Source: Bacteroidetes bacterium UBA7674 (GTDB lineage Bacteria > Bacteroidota > Bacteroidia > Chitinophagales > Chitinophagaceae). Taken from it: a DNA stretch of 64,000 bases. Where the stretch lies: the NCBI GenBank assembly GCA_002483105.1, contig DLHG01000004.1:142581-206580 (forward strand). The letters run 5' to 3'. The notes below the pieces were generated by a model. The model was not told where the DNA came from, did not search any database, and saw only the letters and a program-made list of their open reading frames with translations. Position numbers and translations under genes: made by a program. How positions within the stretch are numbered: position 1 is the first letter of the stretch; the number at the start of each line of letters is the position of its first letter. This document shows positions 24,858 through 33,250 of this stretch, one piece after another.

Positions 24858-27032
24858 ATGAAACTGAGAAACAATGCAGTGATCCTGCTACTTTTTGCCC
24901 TCTTTTATTCGTTCCCCACAAAAGCCCAATTCGTGGATAGGATACACGGTTCGGCAGCAGAAGAGGAAGTGATTTTAGACATTAAACACATTGCAAACGG
25001 GGAAACGATACAGGTGGGTTGTATCTATTGGAACAACAGTCCCAACAGTAATGATGCAGATGCCTTGATAACAAAAGTTGACGCTACCGGCAACGTTATA
25101 TGGAGCAGGCGGTTAACCACACCCTTGAAAGACCGGCTGTGCAGAGTAGTAGTAGCAGCCAACGGAGACTACATTGCCTGCGGCTACACAACACAGATGA
25201 CGGTGATGGCCAATGGAACATCGATACCTCAACGCAAAGGCCTTTTATGCCGGTTCAACGCAGCAGGCACTATATTCTGGACAAGGGAATGGCGCGCTCC
25301 GGCAACAGGGCCTTACACTTTTGATGCAGGCCCTACTTTCTATGGCCTTTGTGAAATGCCAGGCGGGCAAATTGCCGTAGCAGGCACTATGACCGGTGAC
25401 AGAGCAGGAGGTGATGGCCTTGTAGCCAGTTTTACTCCGGCCGGAGCCCATGTATGGACAAGAACCTTCGGGCATGCCGGCTCTAATCATTTCAGGGATA
25501 TTACAGTGTACAACAATGAATTGGTAGCAGTAGGCCCTTGCGAAGATGGCACCGGCACTTACGATGGCTCTCTCATACGCCTTGACTTTGCCGGTAACCA
25601 CATTTTCTCTTATGGCTATAGTTTAAATTTCAATTATTTTCCACAAGCGCCCCCAAGTCCGGGCATCAACCTGAACTGTGTCTGGCTACACTCACTACAC
25701 GTAGTAGGTGGCAGACTATATGCGAGCGGATCTGTATCAAGCGACTATAACGGTACACTAGGGGAAAATTCATTGCTGCTTGATATTGACCCTGCGTTTA
25801 ATGCTATGTCAACCGTAGCTGCCAATCCTCCATTTGCGTACTCAAACAGTGCGTTTTTTATTCCTACTATCAATAACCACTTTATTATCGGGCAAAATCC
25901 GGGAGGAGCTCAGTTTCACTATGAGGTGATGCATCAGCCTGCCACCAACTACGTACTGACCGACCTTTTCGGTGGAGTTCCAACAAGTGTCAGGCCCGTT
26001 GCTCCAGGTCAAAAGGCACTTTTTACCGCCACCGCAGATGTAGCGAACAACAATATTCTTGCTGCGGGCCTTTCCAGGAACGGCTCTATACAGATAGGAG
26101 AAGACGATGTGCTTAATGAGTACTATCCACAACCTTTAACTGATGCGCTAAACTGCAGTGCAACTACAGAGATAGACCTTTCTAATCCAAATGTGGTCCG
26201 TAACTCAATTCAATGGACTATATTTCCTGACCCTATGGTAGATGTAACTACGTTAACTGTAACCATTCCCAACTTCAATCATTTAAGCCAATGTGACAGC
26301 ACCGGAAATCCTCCGGGAAATCCTTGTGATACTTGTTGCCCGGACACCTGTTACTGGACAGTGAATGGGAATACGATCCACAATGGCAACAATACATTCG
26401 GTACATTATCGAACGATGACGTAGATATCGTTACCAACAACACACAAATAGGTATATTATCTAAAGATGGCTATTGGGGTATTAAGGAATTGGCACCGGC
26501 TACTACACTTCATGTAGATGGTGTACCTACAGGTGTACCGGGCGTAGCGTCGGGCATCAGGTTCGACAACCTACCTCAAGGTGATGGCAATGCCCTTGTA
26601 ATAGACGCCAATGGTTATGTACATGTAGCACAATCACATTTATATAAACAAAGCGGATCAGGAGCAGATGATGTACAAAACCAGATAGATGAACTGAAAA
26701 AAGAACTGGTCGAATTAAAACAATTGCTTGGCAAAGGAGACGACTCCGGAGTAAACAGTGATGCAGGTGCAACTCTGACTGTATCTCCAAACCCTACTGA
26801 GGGTGAGATAACAGCGGCCTACTCAGTGACGAAAAGCTTTTCTGCCGGAGAAATAAGAATATCAGATGCATCAGGGAAAATATTGATGACAAAAGAACTG
26901 ACTAAAGGAAATAATTATGGGAATGTAAAAATGGTATTACCAAAAAACATATCGTCTGAGCAATTAATCTGCACCTTGGTATGCGATGGCAAGATCATAG
27001 CATCACAAAAACTCCTATTACTACACAAGTAA
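24858..27032 (+). CDS. Secreted protein with propeller-like repeats, tail-fibre-like segment and T9SS type A sorting domain
   Basis: A 724-residue protein with a signal peptide (FPTKAQ). Residues about 30-440 hold repeated units such as KVDATGNVIWSRRL, AANGDYIACGYT and LDFAGNHIFSYGYS, as in SBBP/beta-propeller proteins. Near residue 479-493 there is a Cys-rich cluster (CDSTGNPPGNPCDTCCPDTC), then a stretch resembling phage tail-fibre stalks (NNTQIGILSKDGYWGIKE, GIRFDNLPQGDGNALVIDANGYVHV). A coiled coil (about 601-628) and a type A sorting domain (about 638-724: LTVSPNPTEGEI, GEIRISDASGKIL, LLLLHK) follow. Export by the type IX system is expected. Function is unknown. Confidence 0.85.
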   Translation: MKLRNNAVILLLFALFYSFPTKAQFVDRIHGSAAEEEVILDIKHIANGETIQVGCIYWNNSPNSNDADALITKVDATGNVIWSRRLTTPLKDRLCRVVVAANGDYIACGYTTQMTVMANGTSIPQRKGLLCRFNAAGTIFWTREWRAPATGPYTFDAGPTFYGLCEMPGGQIAVAGTMTGDRAGGDGLVASFTPAGAHVWTRTFGHAGSNHFRDITVYNNELVAVGPCEDGTGTYDGSLIRLDFAGNHIFSYGYSLNFNYFPQAPPSPGINLNCVWLHSLHVVGGRLYASGSVSSDYNGTLGENSLLLDIDPAFNAMSTVAANPPFAYSNSAFFIPTINNHFIIGQNPGGAQFHYEVMHQPATNYVLTDLFGGVPTSVRPVAPGQKALFTATADVANNNILAAGLSRNGSIQIGEDDVLNEYYPQPLTDALNCSATTEIDLSNPNVVRNSIQWTIFPDPMVDVTTLTVTIPNFNHLSQCDSTGNPPGNPCDTCCPDTCYWTVNGNTIHNGNNTFGTLSNDDVDIVTNNTQIGILSKDGYWGIKELAPATTLHVDGVPTGVPGVASGIRFDNLPQGDGNALVIDANGYVHVAQSHLYKQSGSGADDVQNQIDELKKELVELKQLLGKGDDSGVNSDAGATLTVSPNPTEGEITAAYSVTKSFSAGEIRISDASGKILMTKELTKGNNYGNVKMVLPKNISSEQLICTLVCDGKIIASQKLLLLHK

Positions 27033-27059
27033 ACCTACACATATAAACCCCAAAATTAA

Positions 27060-27090
27060 CAGGAGCATTCATAAGGAATGCTCCTGTTTT
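27060..27090 (+). terminator. Terminator after the T9SS type A gene
   Basis: An 11-bp stem CAGGAGCATTC/GAATGCTCCTG around ATAAG, followed by five T. It lies 28 bases after the stop codon. Confidence 0.85.
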
Positions 27091-27099
27091 TAGAAAGTC

Positions 27100-27377
27100 A
27101 GTAATGTTTAATCAATAGTTTATAATCCTATGAATTACAATAACCTGTATAATTCCGTTCCTCCGATGAAAGAGGTCATTCGTCGGATGGGAAGGTCTTT
27201 TCGTCAAATGCCGTTATTTCACGCCCTGTTTTGGGTGTTTCTTTGTCTTACAAAACCCTGATACAATAAACCCCAATACCTATATCCCTTTACTACGGTA
27301 ATAGTCCGCCCCTGTAAATCTGCTCTTATCTAAGGGCAAACAACACTCAAAGCAACTCCCCCGGTTGCTTTTTTTTA
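27100..27377 (+). ncRNA. Possible small RNA, or untranslated leader, ending in an unassigned terminator
   Basis: This gap between 27090 and 27415 has no open frame worth calling, yet ends in a clear intrinsic terminator (stem AAAGCAAC/GTTGCTTT at 27349-27371, then six more T) that no coding gene explains. Internal hairpins are possible: CCGATGA with TCGTCGG near 27158-27186 and ACGCCC/GGGTGT near 27221-27240. No exact promoter box was found, so the 5' end is a guess. It does not resemble 6S, SRP, tmRNA or RNase P signatures I know. It could instead be an attenuator of the gene at 27415. Confidence 0.3.
27349..27377 (+). terminator. Intrinsic terminator with no assigned gene
   Basis: An 8-bp stem around a TCCCCCG loop with a T-run through 27376, pointing right. 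It ends 38 bases before the DUF4440 lipoprotein gene. Confidence 0.65.
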
Positions 27378-27414
27378 TGCCCCGGAATGGCCAATAAATA
27401 GTAGATTAGATATT

Positions 27415-27846
27415 ATGAAACAGATATTCATTGGCATATTTTCTCTGCTCTCTGTCACACTTTACTCGTGTAAGGAAAGCAACAATGACGAACAAGCCAT
27501 CCGCACGATGCTGGAGACGCAGGTGAAAGAATGGAACAAAGGGAATATTGAGGGCTATATGCATGGCTATTGGGAAAACGACAGCCTGGTGTTCATCGGC
27601 AGGAAAGGGCCGACTTATGGTTACAATGCCACACTGGAGAGATATAAAACCGGCTATCCTGATACAGAACACATGGGGCAACTTACCTCTACCATCGTCA
27701 GTATGAAAAGATTGTCAGATGACCACTATTTCATCATTGGCAAATGGGCGCTCTCCCGCAGCGTAGGTGATGTATCAGGTTCATACACCTTGCTGATAAA
27801 AAAGATCAACGGGGAATGGGTGATAGTGGTAGACCATAGTAGCTAG
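27415..27846 (+). CDS. DUF4440/SnoaL-like lipoprotein
   Basis: A 143-residue protein with a lipobox (SVTLYSC) near residue 19. The remainder fits the NTF2-like fold: an amphipathic helix (IRTMLETQVKEWNKGNIEGYMHGYW), the strand ENDSLVFIGRKGPTYGYNATLERYK, and the closing strands GSYTLLIKKINGEWVIVVDHSS. This matches the DUF4440 family, whose members often have no known catalytic role. The gene stands alone between two terminators. Confidence 0.82.
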   Translation: MKQIFIGIFSLLSVTLYSCKESNNDEQAIRTMLETQVKEWNKGNIEGYMHGYWENDSLVFIGRKGPTYGYNATLERYKTGYPDTEHMGQLTSTIVSMKRLSDDHYFIIGKWALSRSVGDVSGSYTLLIKKINGEWVIVVDHSS

Positions 27847-27872
27847 AATTAAAACTATTCCTTTAAAAAACT

Positions 27873-27900
27873 AAGGGCAACCACTGATGTGGTTGCCCTT
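27873..27900. terminator. Bidirectional terminator between the DUF4440 gene and rho
   Basis: A perfect 12-bp stem AAGGGCAACCAC/GTGGTTGCCCTT around TGAT, flanked by A-rich sequence on the left and T-rich sequence on the right, so it can serve both convergent genes. Confidence 0.85.
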
Positions 27901-27924
27901 TTATATTCTTAAAACCATTCAGTT

Positions 27925-29604
27925 CTACTTATTCATCGTGGCCATAAACTCTTCATTACTCTTGGTGCCACGCATTTGTTGCAACAGGAAGTTCATCGCT
28001 TCGTCGGTGTGCATATCAGCAATATGATTGCGGAGCAGCCACATCTTGTTCTGCACGTCTTTATCCAACAGCAGGTCATCACGACGGGTAGAAGATGAAG
28101 TGATATCAATAGCAGGGAATACACGCTTATTGGCCAGGCGGCGGTCCAATTGTAATTCCATGTTACCTGTACCCTTGAACTCTTCAAAGATCACCTCGTC
28201 CATTTTAGAACCTGTATCTATCAGTGCCGTTGCCAGTATCGTCAGGGAACCACCATTCTCTATCTTACGAGCCGCACCAAAGAATTGTTTTGGCTTCTGC
28301 ATTGCGTTCGCTTCCACACCACCACTCAATACTTTACCACTTGCAGGTGCAACGGTATTGTGCGCACGTGCCAGACGTGTAATAGAGTCAAGCAGTATCA
28401 CCACATCGTGGCCTACTTCTACCAGGCGTTTTGCTTTTTGTAATGCTATCGTGGAAACTTTTACGTGCTTGTCAGCCGGCTCATCAAATGTTGATGCGAT
28501 AACTTCTGCGCGTACACTACGCTGCATATCAGTTACCTCTTCCGGGCGCTCATCCACCAACACTATCATCAGGTAGCACTCAGGGTGATTGGCGGCGATG
28601 GCATTGGCCACTTCTTTCAGCAGCATTGTTTTACCTGTCTTAGGCTGTGCTACTATCAGTCCGCGCTGGCCTTTACCTATCGGGGTAAACAGGTCCATGA
28701 TACGGGTGCTGTAGTTATTAGCAGTGCTGGTAAGGTTCAGTTTTTCAAAAGGGAAAAGCGGCGTAAGATAATCGAACGGTACACGGTCGCGTATCTCATC
28801 CGGCAATTTACCATTGATGGTATCCACTTTCAGTAAGGCGAAATATTTTTCCCCTTCCTTCGGCGGGCGAACAGAACCTTTCACGGTATCACCTGTCTTT
28901 AAGCCAAAGAGCTTTATTTGCGACGGAGATACATAGATATCATCGGGCGAACTTAAATAGTTGTAGTCACTGCTGCGGAGGAAGCCATAGCCATCCTGCA
29001 TCATTTCCAGTACACCTTCACTAAATACCACACCGTCAAAGTCAAGATTGAAATTGCTCTGGCGCGGGCGGTTCTGATTCTGGTTTTGATTTTGGTTCTG
29101 GTGTTGCGGCCTGTTTTGCTGGGGAGCTTCAGGCTCTATAGATGCTTGCGGCTTTTGCTCTTCATCTGTTTCAGCAGTAGGCATTGTAATGCCTGAATCT
29201 TCCTGTGCAGGCTCTGATGAGGACGCAGAGTCATTCTGCTCATTATCTTCGTTCTCTTCCGTTTCTGTTTCAGCTACAGGCGCTTCCACCTTAGGCTTAC
29301 GGACAGCAGGTTTTTTCTTTTTCTCTTCCTCAGCACCATCGGTATCTGCCGGCCTTTTTTTATCTGCATGGCCTATTTTATGCGGCGGCACGCCACCTTC
29401 TTTGGGTTTACGGCCCCTGCGTTTCTTCTCTTCACCGCTATCGGCATTTTCAGAAGCTTCTGTATTCATAGCTTGGTTATCTAGTATCTTATAAATTAAT
29501 GTTTGTTTGTCTAAAGAGCGGGCGTTGTCAATTTTCATGTGAACCGCTACATCGACAAGCTCAGGAACGAGCATATCGTTTAACTGCAAAATGTCGTAAG
29601 GCAT
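27925..29604 (-). CDS. rho: Transcription termination factor Rho with long disordered N-terminal insert
   Basis: A 559-residue RNA-dependent hexameric ATPase. Residues 1-45 resemble a Rho N domain (YDILQLNDMLVPELVDVA). About residues 50-190 are low-complexity: acidic and lysine-rich, ending in repeated Asn-Gln pairs. The RNA-binding cold-shock-like domain follows (GVLEMMQDGYGFLRSSDYNYLSSPDDIYVSPSQI). The ATPase domain has Walker A (AQPKTGKTM), Walker B (DVVILLDSITRLARAHN) and the Q/R loops (GGSLTILATALIDTGSKMDEVIFEEFKGTGNMEL). E. coli Rho has 419 residues; the difference is the insert. Confidence 0.97.
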   Translation of the reverse strand: MPYDILQLNDMLVPELVDVAVHMKIDNARSLDKQTLIYKILDNQAMNTEASENADSGEEKKRRGRKPKEGGVPPHKIGHADKKRPADTDGAEEEKKKKPAVRKPKVEAPVAETETEENEDNEQNDSASSSEPAQEDSGITMPTAETDEEQKPQASIEPEAPQQNRPQHQNQNQNQNQNRPRQSNFNLDFDGVVFSEGVLEMMQDGYGFLRSSDYNYLSSPDDIYVSPSQIKLFGLKTGDTVKGSVRPPKEGEKYFALLKVDTINGKLPDEIRDRVPFDYLTPLFPFEKLNLTSTANNYSTRIMDLFTPIGKGQRGLIVAQPKTGKTMLLKEVANAIAANHPECYLMIVLVDERPEEVTDMQRSVRAEVIASTFDEPADKHVKVSTIALQKAKRLVEVGHDVVILLDSITRLARAHNTVAPASGKVLSGGVEANAMQKPKQFFGAARKIENGGSLTILATALIDTGSKMDEVIFEEFKGTGNMELQLDRRLANKRVFPAIDITSSSTRRDDLLLDKDVQNKMWLLRNHIADMHTDEAMNFLLQQMRGTKSNEEFMATMNK

Positions 29605-29784
29605 GCTTATTTTTCTAAACCTTTAAATATCTGTTGTTAAAACCCTTTTTAGGAAGATGTCTATCTAGTAGAAAGTAACAACTAACAAAAATGGGGGAAA
29701 TTCAGAATGTGTTGATGATTGGACAGAACAAAAAACGTTCCTCTATGCAAGTTTACGACTGTTTTGTTGAATTAACCAAATTTT

Positions 29785-30774
29785 TTATCTCTTTTTAGCA
29801 GTGTCCTTCAGGAAGGCTGCGGCCATACGATTAACCGTATCAGGGAGCGGGGTATATGCAAATGAGGAGAAAAAACGCAGGAATTTGCTGTTACTATAGT
29901 AGTTTTTGCGTTGTGCAGTAGCAGCCGTTTCTTTAGTCAGCGTTACGGTTTTACCTGTCAGGGCATTTTTCAGGGCGTTGAACCGCCATACAATACCAGA
30001 CAGAAAGGCTGAAGCCCTGATGCGGGGCGGCTTTTTGCCCAATGCATCAGCCATCATGGTAAATACTTCCTTATAGCTGTAATTGCCCGTACTCAGTACA
30101 AACCGTTCACTATTTACCTCGCTTTTCATCAGCAGGTACATAGCAGTAACTACGTCCTGCACATCCACCCAGGCAGTAACCCCATCAGTATAGAACGGAA
30201 ACTCACTATACGCCACTTTCATCAGCCTGGCCGACCCTTCTTCCCAATTACCCTCCCCCAAAATAGGGGCAGGATTAACAATCGCTGCGTTCAAGCCTTC
30301 TCCAACTCCACGCCATACTTCCATTTCTGCCAGGTACTTACTTTGGGAATAAGCAGAGTTGTGTTTACTTTCTTCCCATTCCACATCTTCATTTATTTCG
30401 ATGCCACTTTCCGTGGCTCTTCCCAGTGAAGCTATAGAACTGACAAATACCAATTTGCGAATATCTTGCTCCAGTGCCTGGTTCACCAGGTTGGCTGTGC
30501 TTTCCACATTAAAGTGCATCATCTCATCCCTATGCGCCGGATCGAATGATACTTGCGCCGCACAATGATAGACCTCCGTTACTTCATACATGGCCTCATT
30601 TATGTCATACACGTCCAGTAGGTCATACCTGTACCATTCTATATTGGGTAGTCCTCTTAATTCATCAGAAGGTACATTTTTATTGTAGAGTGCCCGCACG
30701 TGTTCTCCCTTAGCAGATAAAAATCTCACTAAGTGCTGCCCTACCAATCCGCTTGCTCCTGTTACTAAAACCAT
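29785..30774 (-). CDS. NAD-dependent epimerase/dehydratase family protein (extended SDR)
   Basis: A 329-residue Rossmann-fold protein. It opens VLVTGASGLVGQHLVRFL (the TGxxGxxG nucleotide-binding motif of extended SDRs), with the NAD-facing DLLDVYDINEAM, the FVSSIASLG strand and the catalytic YSQSKYLAE (YxxxK). The family includes dihydroflavonol-4-reductase-like and nucleoside-sugar epimerases; the substrate cannot be assigned. It lies between rho and pheS in the same direction, with 48 bases to pheS. Confidence 0.85.
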   Translation of the reverse strand: MVLVTGASGLVGQHLVRFLSAKGEHVRALYNKNVPSDELRGLPNIEWYRYDLLDVYDINEAMYEVTEVYHCAAQVSFDPAHRDEMMHFNVESTANLVNQALEQDIRKLVFVSSIASLGRATESGIEINEDVEWEESKHNSAYSQSKYLAEMEVWRGVGEGLNAAIVNPAPILGEGNWEEGSARLMKVAYSEFPFYTDGVTAWVDVQDVVTAMYLLMKSEVNSERFVLSTGNYSYKEVFTMMADALGKKPPRIRASAFLSGIVWRFNALKNALTGKTVTLTKETAATAQRKNYYSNSKFLRFFSSFAYTPLPDTVNRMAAAFLKDTAKKR

Positions 30775-30822
30775 CTGGAAAAATAAAAGCCAAAAGATAC
30801 CTTTTGACTTTTGAATATTGAA

Positions 30823-31848
30823 TTAAAGACTTTGGAATTGTTTTAAAAATCTGACGTCATTCTGCGAATACAACCTTAAGTCATTCACTTGATATTTTAC
30901 TTGCGTAATGCGTTCTACACCCATACCAAACGCAAAGCCAGTATATACTTCAGGATCTATACCAAAATTGCGCAGCATATTAGGGTGTACCATTCCACAA
31001 CCTAATATCTCTACCCAACCAGTGTGTTTGCAAAGACTGCAACCACTGCCACCACATACCGTGCAGGAAATATCCATCTCCGCGCTAGGCTCCGTGAACG
31101 GGAAGTATGATGGACGGAAACGCACTTTAGTATCTGCACCAAACATCTCTGTCACGAAGTAATAAAGTGTTTGTTTCAGGTCAGCGAAAGAAACATTCTT
31201 GTCTATGTACAAGCCTTCACACTGGTGGAAGAAGCAATGCGCGCGCGCCGAAATAGTTTCGTTGCGGTACACACGTCCCGGGCATATCACACGCACGGGC
31301 AGTTCACCTTTTTCCATGATGCGTGCCTGCACCGACGAGGTATGCGTACGCAATACCCAATCAGGATGTTGCGATACGTAGAAGGTATCCTGCATATCAC
31401 GAGCAGGGTGATGCTCCGGCATATTCAACGAGGTGAAGTTATGCCAGTCATCTTCTATCTCCGGGCCTGTAGCAACACTAAATCCCAGCTTCTCAAATAT
31501 GGATACTATTTCATTTTCCACCACACGCAGGGGGTGCCTTGTGCCAAGTGGAAGGTCATTACCCGGTAAAGTAATATCAACAGCAGGGCCGCTGCTCTTC
31601 CCTGCTTCTGCCAGGTGCTTAAACTCTTCGTACTTTCCTTCAGCCAATTGCTTAAAAGCATTCAGCGCCAGTCCTGCATCTTTCTTTTGCTCCACGGGTA
31701 CATTCTTCATTTCGCCGAATATCTCTTTAACGATACCTTTGGCGCCTAAGAATTTAATGCGGTATACTTCCAGTTGCTCTGCAGTGGCTGGCTGAAAAGC
31801 ATTGATCTCCGCTTCGTGTGATTTTATTATTTCCTGTAAGGATTGCAT
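30823..31848 (-). CDS. pheS: Phenylalanine-tRNA ligase alpha subunit
   Basis: A 341-residue class II synthetase subunit, acting as an alpha2-beta2 enzyme with PheT. An N-terminal coiled coil (residues about 1-85) precedes the catalytic core. The core has HPARDMQDTFYVS, VRVICPGRVYRNETISARAHCFFHQCEGLYID, RFRPSYFPFTEPSAEMDISC and GMGVERITQVKYQVNDLRLYSQND. A CTVCGGSGCSLC segment near residue 260 has four paired cysteines, as in several PheS proteins. pheT is not adjacent and must lie elsewhere. A TATCTTTG box sits five bases before the ATG. Confidence 0.96.
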   Translation of the reverse strand: MQSLQEIIKSHEAEINAFQPATAEQLEVYRIKFLGAKGIVKEIFGEMKNVPVEQKKDAGLALNAFKQLAEGKYEEFKHLAEAGKSSGPAVDITLPGNDLPLGTRHPLRVVENEIVSIFEKLGFSVATGPEIEDDWHNFTSLNMPEHHPARDMQDTFYVSQHPDWVLRTHTSSVQARIMEKGELPVRVICPGRVYRNETISARAHCFFHQCEGLYIDKNVSFADLKQTLYYFVTEMFGADTKVRFRPSYFPFTEPSAEMDISCTVCGGSGCSLCKHTGWVEILGCGMVHPNMLRNFGIDPEVYTGFAFGMGVERITQVKYQVNDLRLYSQNDVRFLKQFQSL

Positions 31849-31853
31849 GGCGG

Positions 31854-31861
31854 CAAAGATA
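31854..31861 (-). promoter_or_regulatory. Candidate -7 box (TATCTTTG) of pheS
   Basis: Exact TAnnTTTG match on the minus strand, five bases before the pheS ATG. No clear -33 element. It fits the near-leaderless pattern also seen before glyS, gltX and ispE. Confidence 0.42.
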
Positions 31862-31890
31862 TAGCAAAAGCCTGAAAGGCTAATGATTGC

Positions 31891-32460
31891 CTAAGGACGT
31901 ATATAAATAGCCGCGCCAACTATAACATGCCGGTACAGTTCGTCTATCTCAGCGTTTGTTACTGCTATGCAGCCCTCCGTCCAGTCGGACAGCCTGTGCA
32001 TGGAACCGAGATAGGCTTTTTCGTCAGGCAGGCCATGGATCTTTATATCTCCTCCCGGTGAGCGGCCCATTCGGCGGGCACGTGCTACATCTCTGTCATT
32101 AGGATAGGATATGCCGAGGTTTTTATGATAATCGCTGAAAGGATTTTTGTCTTCTATATAGTACAGGCCTTCGGGCGTTTTACAATCACCCTTACAGCGC
32201 TTTGTTCCTACAGGGTTTGCGCCCAATGCTATTCTGTAGGTCTTCACCCACTCGCCTTCCTGGTACACGTACATTTTCCGCTGGCGCTTATACACTACTA
32301 TGCTGTCTATCACCACATCGCTCGGTAATTTAGCAAAGCTCTCCATGCTGAAGCTCATACAGATCATCACCAGTATCAGCGTTCGTACCAAAGAAAAAAC
32401 CGCCTTTCCATTAATGGAAAAAGCGGTCGTATTCCGTAAATATCTTACTAATATCCTCAT
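31891..32460 (-). CDS. L,D-transpeptidase (YkuD fold) family protein
   Basis: A 189-residue envelope protein. A hydrophobic segment (about 24-42) ending in ESFA serves as signal peptide or anchor after a basic start. The catalytic domain shows KRQRKMYVYQEGEWVKTYRIALG, TPEGLYYIEDKNP, GDIKIHGLPDE and SDWTEGCIAVTNAEIDEL, where the Cys is the predicted nucleophile. These enzymes cross-link or anchor peptidoglycan through meso-diaminopimelate. It is five bases from the next barrel gene upstream, so they may be co-transcribed. Confidence 0.88.
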   Translation of the reverse strand: MRILVRYLRNTTAFSINGKAVFSLVRTLILVMICMSFSMESFAKLPSDVVIDSIVVYKRQRKMYVYQEGEWVKTYRIALGANPVGTKRCKGDCKTPEGLYYIEDKNPFSDYHKNLGISYPNDRDVARARRMGRSPGGDIKIHGLPDEKAYLGSMHRLSDWTEGCIAVTNAEIDELYRHVIVGAAIYIRP

Positions 32461-32465
32461 AGGCT

Positions 32466-33182
32466 TTAATTAGCCGCTTTATCACTGCCGAAATAATATC
32501 CTAAAGATAAACCAAACCCTGCATTCTTTCCAACAGTATTGTCAGAAATTCCCATTTCGTAAAAGCAGCGGCAAAAGAACCCTGAGTTGTGCTCATATCC
32601 TAAATTACCATTCACACCAAAATCAAACGAGCTGATATCTGTATCCTTTATGATAGCCCGGTCTTCATTCGTATTGATGTTTACACCTGCTATTCCTGAT
32701 ATAGAAGACTTTTTATACCTGCCATCCATCAGCAATGCCGCATAAGGGCCAACACCAACAAAGAACTGTCCGCTCTCTCCCGCGCTAAATTTATATACAG
32801 CCAGCACCGGCAGCTGCAGGTAATTGATCTTATAGGAAATATTATTAGTTACAGTCAGGTTGGTGAGATTTCCCAGCCCGGTACCGCCACCTAATAGTGT
32901 ACCCAATCCGCCCAGGTTGGCTAGTTGCGCAAGGTTTTGTGTTGAGGTTGTTACTGTATTGCCACCCTTGGCCGAATAGAACAGCCCTGGTTGCAGATAC
33001 AGATCGCCCACTATCCTGAAGTTAGTGCTAAGGCCAAGTCTACCGCCCATATAGCTGGTGTACTTGTCCGTCGCACCGGTGATAGTGCTCACATTAAAAC
33101 CCACTTCCGGGCCCATGGATAATTGAGCCTTTACACCAAGGCTGAATATTAACACTGCTGATAAGAAAAGCGTTTTCTTCAT
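32466..33182 (-). CDS. Outer-membrane beta-barrel protein
   Basis: A 238-residue protein with a signal peptide (ending VKAQ) and a barrel-type pattern of the PF13568-like kind: MGPEVGFNVSTITG, GRLGLSTNFRIVGDLYLQPGLFYSAKGG, ISYKINYLQLPVLAVYKF and a final aromatic strand GFGLSLGYYFG. A central Gly/Leu-rich loop (LANLGGLGTLLGGGTGLGNL) is low in complexity. Such small barrels are common in the phylum and their ligands are mostly unknown. A related gene lies directly upstream. Confidence 0.82.
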   Translation of the reverse strand: MKKTLFLSAVLIFSLGVKAQLSMGPEVGFNVSTITGATDKYTSYMGGRLGLSTNFRIVGDLYLQPGLFYSAKGGNTVTTSTQNLAQLANLGGLGTLLGGGTGLGNLTNLTVTNNISYKINYLQLPVLAVYKFSAGESGQFFVGVGPYAALLMDGRYKKSSISGIAGVNINTNEDRAIIKDTDISSFDFGVNGNLGYEHNSGFFCRCFYEMGISDNTVGKNAGFGLSLGYYFGSDKAAN

Positions 33183-33196
33183 AATAATGCTAAAAA

Positions 33197-33226
33197 AAAT
33201 ACCTTGCTAATGTAAGCAAGGTATTT
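33197..33226 (-). terminator. Terminator between the two barrel genes
   Basis: Stem AAATACCTTGCT/AGCAAGGTATTT around a six-base loop, followed by a T-run on the minus strand. It ends transcription of the gene at 33251-33949 before the next barrel gene. Confidence 0.7.
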
Positions 33227-33250
33227 CCTATAAAAAAGTATTTGTAGTTA

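Noticed and set aside
27100..27377. 6S RNA, SRP RNA, tmRNA or RNase P RNA in the gap
   Set aside because: None of the conserved core sequences I know for these RNAs was found, so only an unnamed candidate is listed.
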